A program made the position numbers and the translations under genes. From NCBI RefSeq assembly GCF_011752565.1, contig NZ_VWXK01000015.1, positions 92,767-156,766 of the forward strand: a DNA stretch of 64,000 nucleotides. The letters run 5' to 3'. Positions 60,302 through 64,000 of this stretch are shown here, one piece after another; within the stretch, counting starts at the first letter, position 1, and every line of letters starts with the position of its first letter. This DNA is from Pantoea sp. Ap-967 (GTDB taxonomy: Bacteria > Pseudomonadota > Gammaproteobacteria > Pseudomonadales > Pseudomonadaceae). The notes under the pieces were generated by a model that worked only from the letters and a program-made list of their open reading frames with translations, was not told the origin of the DNA and searched no databases.

Positions 60302-61591
60302 TTAGAAGATAGAGAAGTTATAGCTGACAATGACCCGCGTCTCGTCCATGTCACGCGCCCACTTCTCATAGTTGCTGCGGAACGTGGAATTGCGCAGGCG
60401 CACACTGACATCCTTGAAGGTGCCACTTTGCACCTGGTACTTCAGTTCGGTGTCGCGTTCCCATTCCTTGCCCTGGGCGTTACTGCCCGGCACCTTGACA
60501 TGGTCACCGTTGATGTAGCGGGTGAGGAAGCTCAGGCCCGGCACGCCAAGGGCCTTGAAGTCGTAGTCGTAGCGCAGTTGCCAGGAACGCTCCTGGGCGG
60601 CGGCGAAGTCGTTCACCTGGGCATAGTTGACCAGGTACGGGTTGCTGCCGTCGAGGTACGGCATGGCGCTCTGGCCATACATGCGCTGCCAGCCGGCACT
60701 GACCTTGTGCCCGCCAAGGCTGTAGCCGAGCATGCCGCTGAACGCACGGTGGTCGATCTCGCCGGCACGTGCGTTGCCGATGTCATCGCTCTTGATCAGG
60801 CGCAGGTCGGCCGACAGGCTGCCCACCGCCAGCGGCTGGCTGGCGACCAGGCCGAGAAAGTGCTGGCGGTAGATGTTTTCCAGTTTCGCTACCTGGTACT
60901 GGGCGCTGACCTTGTCGTTGAAACGGTAGTCCACGCCGGCCAGGTCGAAATGGTCCGCCGTGATATCGCAGGCATAGCGCTTGTTCTTGCAATGCACGCG
61001 AATATCCTGGCGGTCGGTGGAATCGCGCGTGGTGTATTGGTTCAGGCGCGCCAGGGTGAACGTCAGGCCTTGCACCTGTTCGGACGTGAGCATCGCGCCA
61101 TGGAACAAGGTGGGCAGCAGGCGGCCATCGTTGTACTTGATCAAGGGCAGGTCCGGCATCATCGAACCGTACTTGAGCACGGTGTTGGAAACCTTCACCT
61201 TGGCCGCCACGCCAAACTTGGCGTACTGGTCTGCCGAATGCCGCGGGTCATGCCCGGAAGACGGCAGCAAACCACTGTTACTGTCAGCGGCACTGGAATC
61301 GAGCTTGAGGCCGAACAAACCCAACGCATCTACGCCAATGCCGACCGGGCCCTGGGTATATCCAGATTGTACATTGAGAATAAAACCCTGCGCGGACTCT
61401 TCGCGCTTGGATGCGCCCTGGCTGGAACTGCTGTGGCCGTCACGAAAATCGCGGTTGAAATATACCGTGCGCGCTTCGAGCTTGGCACGGCTGTCTTCAA
61501 GAAAACCGCCCGCCTGGGCCTGGGCTCCGGCACACAACAGCAACAGGCCGGCAACACGGCGCCCGGGGGCGAGAGCAAGGGGGGCAAACAT
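60302..61591 (-). CDS. OprD-family outer-membrane porin
   Basis: 429 residues from ATG 61591; its signal peptide is RRVAGLLLLCAGAQAQA before GGFLEDS. Markers include LEARTVYFNRDFRDG near the N-terminus, GYTQGPVGIGVDALGLFGLKLDS and the closing beta strand ETRVIVSYNFSIF ending in Phe. Such 18-strand porins take up amino acids, aromatic acids or other small substrates. The loop content does not tell the substrate. Confidence 0.9.
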   Translation of the reverse strand: MFAPLALAPGRRVAGLLLLCAGAQAQAGGFLEDSRAKLEARTVYFNRDFRDGHSSSSQGASKREESAQGFILNVQSGYTQGPVGIGVDALGLFGLKLDSSAADSNSGLLPSSGHDPRHSADQYAKFGVAAKVKVSNTVLKYGSMMPDLPLIKYNDGRLLPTLFHGAMLTSEQVQGLTFTLARLNQYTTRDSTDRQDIRVHCKNKRYACDITADHFDLAGVDYRFNDKVSAQYQVAKLENIYRQHFLGLVASQPLAVGSLSADLRLIKSDDIGNARAGEIDHRAFSGMLGYSLGGHKVSAGWQRMYGQSAMPYLDGSNPYLVNYAQVNDFAAAQERSWQLRYDYDFKALGVPGLSFLTRYINGDHVKVPGSNAQGKEWERDTELKYQVQSGTFKDVSVRLRNSTFRSNYEKWARDMDETRVIVSYNFSIF

Positions 61592-61947
61592 GCGAGGGAA
61601 CGTCCACAAGAAAGGCAGAAAAACGAAGCACAGCGCGGTGGCGGCACAACAAGGGGCCCGGCGAAAGAACGCCCAGCCATCATCGGAAATCATCGCCCAA
61701 GGGCTCTGGCCTGCACCATAGGACCATGGTCTAGGGCGCTTGGAAAACGTGCCTTGGGTATCGAAATTACCGCACAACAAAGCGCTTAAGTTCCCCCGTT
61801 ACTTATAAAAAGTTTGCGGTTTACCCAACTGCTGCAAGTGTCTACACTCGTTATCAGCGAACAGTAGCAACCCCCCACGTGGCCGGCGTTTATTGCCCCT
61901 CAATGTTCGTCACGCCCTGCCACGAAAGACGGATAGGAGTGATTACA

Positions 61948-62307
61948 GTGTCCAGACTTGCAGAGTTTCGTGCTGCCGAAAAAGCGCTCCAGGAACAAAT
62001 GGCACAACTGGAGGCGCTGAAAAAGGATGACGGCCTCAAACGCGAAATCGAATTCGAGCAGAAACTAGTCGGCCTGATGAAAAGCTACGACAAGAGCCTG
62101 CGCGACATCATCGCCATTCTCGATCCCAAGGCAGTCACCCGAGGCGCAGCCCCGGCGCCGAAACAGCAACGCCGTCCGCGCGTGGTCAAAGTGTATGAAA
62201 ACCCGCACACCGGCGAGCTGATCGAAACCAAGGGCGGCAACCACCGCGGCCTGAAGGCGTGGAAAGAACAGTACGGCGCCGGCACGGTGGAAAGTTGGGT
62301 GCGCTGA
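61948..62307 (+). CDS. mvaU: MvaU/TurB-type H-NS-like xenogeneic silencer
   Basis: 119 residues from GTG 61948 with AGGAG five bases upstream. N-terminal coiled-coil SRLAEFRAAEKALQEQMAQLEALKK, then the C-terminal AT-DNA-binding domain VYENPHTGELIETKGGNHRGLKAWKEQYG with the AT-hook-like ETKGGNH. MvaT/MvaU proteins coat AT-rich horizontally acquired DNA. A P. putida cell has several Tur paralogues; the exact number cannot be told. Confidence 0.92.
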   Translation: MSRLAEFRAAEKALQEQMAQLEALKKDDGLKREIEFEQKLVGLMKSYDKSLRDIIAILDPKAVTRGAAPAPKQQRRPRVVKVYENPHTGELIETKGGNHRGLKAWKEQYGAGTVESWVR

Positions 62308-62347
62308 TGAAACTTCAACGCCAACTTCACACTTTTTTCACAAGCGC

Positions 62348-62452
62348 GGGGTCAGTATCGAGACAGCTAAAGGACTAGCGACCCCATCACGCGCCCGCAC
62401 ATGCGGGCCTCTAATTCCAGCGCCCTGCCCTCGTGCAGGGCGCTTTCATTTG
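62348..62452 (+). terminator. Hairpin-rich 3' region of mvaU with terminator
   Basis: GGGGTC/GACCCC (62348-62385), GCCCGCA/TGCGGGC (62393-62408) and a strong terminator AGCGCCCTGC/GCAGGGCGCT (62419-62444) with TTTCATTT. The last also precedes gloA. Confidence 0.7.
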
Positions 62453-62532
62453 CGCAATCGCTTCACTGCCGTATCATGGCCGCCTGTTTGTTTCGCTGGC
62501 ACGCAGGTGCCAGCCCCGCCTCTGGAGTACCC

Positions 62533-63060
62533 ATGAGCCTGCACGATCTGCAAACCCTGCCGGGTGTCACCGCGCAACCGGACAACGCCACCGCCCAGTT
62601 CGTCTTCAACCACACCATGCTGCGGGTCAAGGACATCGAGAAATCGCTGGACTTCTACACCCGCGTGCTGGGTTTCCGCCTGGTCGACAAACGCGACTTC
62701 CCTGAGGCCGCCTTCAGCCTGTACTTCCTGGCCCTGGTCGACCCCGCGCAAATCCCGGCTGACGACGCCGAGCGCCACCAGTGGATGAAGTCGATTCCAG
62801 GCGTGCTGGAACTGACCCACAACCACGGCACCGAAAACGACGCGGACTTCGCCTACCACAACGGCAACACCGACCCGCGCGGCTTCGGCCACATCTGCAT
62901 CTCGGTGCCGGACGTGCGCGAGGCCTGCGCCCGCTTCGAGGCCCTGGACGTGCCGTTCCAGAAGCGCCTGCAAGACGGCCGCATGAACCACCTGGCTTTC
63001 GTCAAGGACCCGGACGGTTACTGGGTGGAAGTGATCCAGCCGGGCGAACTCAAGGGCTGA
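62533..63060 (+). CDS. gloA: Lactoylglutathione lyase (glyoxalase I)
   Basis: 175 residues from ATG 62533 with GGAG five bases upstream. Metal ligands in the usual order: His in VFNHTML, Glu in GVLELTHNHG, His in GFGHICIS and Glu in YWVEVIQ. It converts the methylglyoxal-glutathione adduct to S-lactoylglutathione. The length and sequence match the P. putida enzyme. Confidence 0.95.
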   Translation: MSLHDLQTLPGVTAQPDNATAQFVFNHTMLRVKDIEKSLDFYTRVLGFRLVDKRDFPEAAFSLYFLALVDPAQIPADDAERHQWMKSIPGVLELTHNHGTENDADFAYHNGNTDPRGFGHICISVPDVREACARFEALDVPFQKRLQDGRMNHLAFVKDPDGYWVEVIQPGELKG

Positions 63061-63079
63061 CCACCGGCTCGCGCTCGTC

Positions 63080-63099
63080 GGGCCGGGAACTCCCGGCCC
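63080..63099. terminator. Hairpin after gloA
   Basis: GGGCCGGGA/TCCCGGCCC without a T-run. Confidence 0.45.
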
Positions 63100-63153
63100 C
63101 TTGCTGTGGTATATGAAGGTAACTGCTTCACATGCCACAGCGAGGTAAGGACG

Positions 63154-63396
63154 ATGCAATCTCTTCACTGTGAATACCGCGAGCACACCATCACCGCCAG
63201 CGTGATGCCCCACCCCGACTCCCCCCTGCCCTATGCCGCCGGCTGCCTGATCACCGACCCGCACGGGCACACCAGCAGGCGCATTTCGATGCCGCTGAAG
63301 TTCTTCGCCGACCTGGACAATGCCCAGCATGTGTCGCTGGCCCATGGCCGGTCGCTGGTGGACGAACAGCTGGACAAGGGCCACAAGGCGTTCTGA
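63154..63396 (+). CDS. Small conserved-looking protein of unknown function
   Basis: 80 residues from ATG 63154, with GAGG eight bases upstream. Mixed alpha/beta: LHCEYREHTITASVMPHPD, then LITDPHGHTSRRISMPLKFFADLDNAQHVSLAHGRSLVDEQLDKG. No membrane segment. It may be a small soluble enzyme subunit or regulator; I do not recognise it. It follows gloA by 93 bases. Confidence 0.65.
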   Translation: MQSLHCEYREHTITASVMPHPDSPLPYAAGCLITDPHGHTSRRISMPLKFFADLDNAQHVSLAHGRSLVDEQLDKGHKAF

Positions 63397-63569
63397 GTTT
63401 CGAACCTACAGGGTTTGCGCGGATGCGGTAGGAGCGAGCGTAGCTCGCGATGGGGCGCGCAGCGGCCCGAGGTTTTCAGCTTCGCGGCTCAGAGTGCCGG
63501 GGCTGCTCTGCAGCCCATCGCGAGCTACGCTCGCTCCTACCAGGCCCTGCGCCAACAACGCGGGTTGGC

Positions 63570-63635
63570 CTATTGCTGCCTTGCAAAAGCCACGGCAGCC
63601 TTGACTTGTTCCAGCGTAGGCCGCACCCCGTTGCG
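63570..63635 (-). pseudogene. Duplicated 3' end of a gene, copy 1
   Basis: On the minus strand this reads RNGVRPTLEQVKAAVAFARQQ and a TAG stop. It has no start or body and is repeated at 63785-63850, so it is probably a copy of the C-terminus of a gene that lies just beyond the right edge. Confidence 0.6.
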
Positions 63636-63784
63636 CGGACGCGGTAGGAGCGAGCGTAGCTCGCGATGGGGCGCGCAGCGGCCCAGGTTTTCAGCTTCGC
63701 GGCTCAGAGTGCCGGGGCTGCTCTGCAGCCCATCGCGAGCTACGCTCGCTCCTACCGGGCCCTGCGCCAACAACGCGGGTTGGC

Positions 63785-63850
63785 TTATTGCTGCCGTGCA
63801 AAGGCCACGGCAGCCTTGACTTGTTCCAGCGTAGGCCGCACCCCGTTGCG
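63785..63850 (-). pseudogene. Duplicated 3' end of a gene, copy 2
   Basis: Same 21 residues as copy 1, ending in TAA instead of TAG; the three base differences seen are all synonymous. Confidence 0.6.
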
Positions 63851-64000
63851 CGGACGCGGTAGGAGCGAGCGTAGCTCGCGATGGGGCGCGCAGCGGCCCG
63901 AGGTTTTCAGCTTCGCGGCTCAGAGTGCCGGGGCTGCTCTGCAGCCCATCGCGAGCTACGCTCGCTCCTACCAGGCCCTGCGCCAACAACGCGGGTTGGC

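Larger units (their letters stand above)
63428..64000. repeat. Tandem array of three REPIN units (period about 215 bases)
   Basis: Units start at 63428, 63644 and 63859. Each has a 112-113-base GCGAGC-family REPIN followed by about 103 bases of spacer; the third spacer runs off the window. The spacer holds the end of a minus-strand reading frame. No other gene lies in this gap. Confidence 0.92.

Noticed and set aside
63415..63989. Open frames through the tandem REPIN array on both strands
   Set aside because: The translated text is repeat-derived (recurring GASVARDGLQSSPG and RAPSRATLAPT) with no start signals; treated as repeat and gene-tail copies.
63428..64000. A CRISPR array, because of regular repeats at the right edge
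   Set aside because: The repeats are 215 bases long with nearly identical spacers and internal inverted REP arms; no cas gene is present.

Overview
The window is a high-GC, gene-dense bacterial chromosome segment that fits a Pseudomonas of the P. putida group. The evidence is RsmE, an MvaU/Tur-type H-NS analogue, DUF1654, membrane-bound PQQ glucose dehydrogenase, an OprD-type porin, glyoxalase I and dense REP/REPIN hairpins. I recall the same local gene order (modC, topoisomerase IB, rsmE; and bktB to gloA) from P. putida KT2440, but that is memory and not a comparison. I see no insertion sequence, prophage, CRISPR array or rRNA.

Layout. 1-5.3 kb: the end of modC, topoisomerase IB, rsmE, then a leftward unit of PAS histidine kinase, KaiC-like double ATPase and single receiver. 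5.4-7 kb: tRNA-Leu, doxX, a very acidic small protein, a strong candidate small RNA and tRNA-Cys. 7-14 kb: sohB, a histidine phosphatase, an SCP2 protein, a phosphotransferase plus SDR pair, small envelope proteins and a TerC/Alx transporter with a long structured leader. 14-18 kb: an acyl-CoA dehydrogenase with divergent LysR regulator and a cysteine-desulfurase-like enzyme. 18-28 kb: a complete import and catabolism cluster (LysR, four ABC transporter genes, DapA-type lyase, D-amino-acid oxidase-like enzyme, aldehyde dehydrogenase, proline-racemase-family enzyme, GntR) best explained as hydroxyproline use. The racemase-family enzyme has Ser in place of the first catalytic Cys.

28-46 kb: gcd; a DUF1654 gene behind a LexA-type box; an HD hydrolase; two identical tRNA-Val genes each with a terminator; a PuuB-like oxidase; a C39-fold lipoprotein that seems to have lost its catalytic residues; a second TerC protein; nhaR with palindromes at its start; a TauE/SafE permease; the codB-pucR-codA cytosine operon; a MocR regulator and a CynX-type MFS carrier. 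46-52 kb: an AhpD-like protein, exported catalase, AraC regulator, and a thiolase/3-hydroxyacyl-CoA dehydrogenase/TetR operon.

52-59.4 kb: a signalling island (receiver, receiver-kinase, stand-alone CheB, CheR, large CHASE3-type hybrid kinase, divergent receiver) whose inner genes overlap by a few bases and so are probably translationally coupled. 59.5-64 kb: cobF, an OprD-family porin, mvaU-like, gloA, a small conserved protein, and a tandem array of three REPINs whose unit carries a copy of a gene 3' end.

The most interesting items are the Ser/Cys hydroxyproline cluster, the KaiC-PAS kinase-receiver unit with a Ser-Ser pair at the KaiC autophosphorylation position, the candidate small RNA near 6.6 kb, the CheB/CheR hybrid-kinase island, several perfect dyads upstream of operons, and the REPIN array at the right edge.
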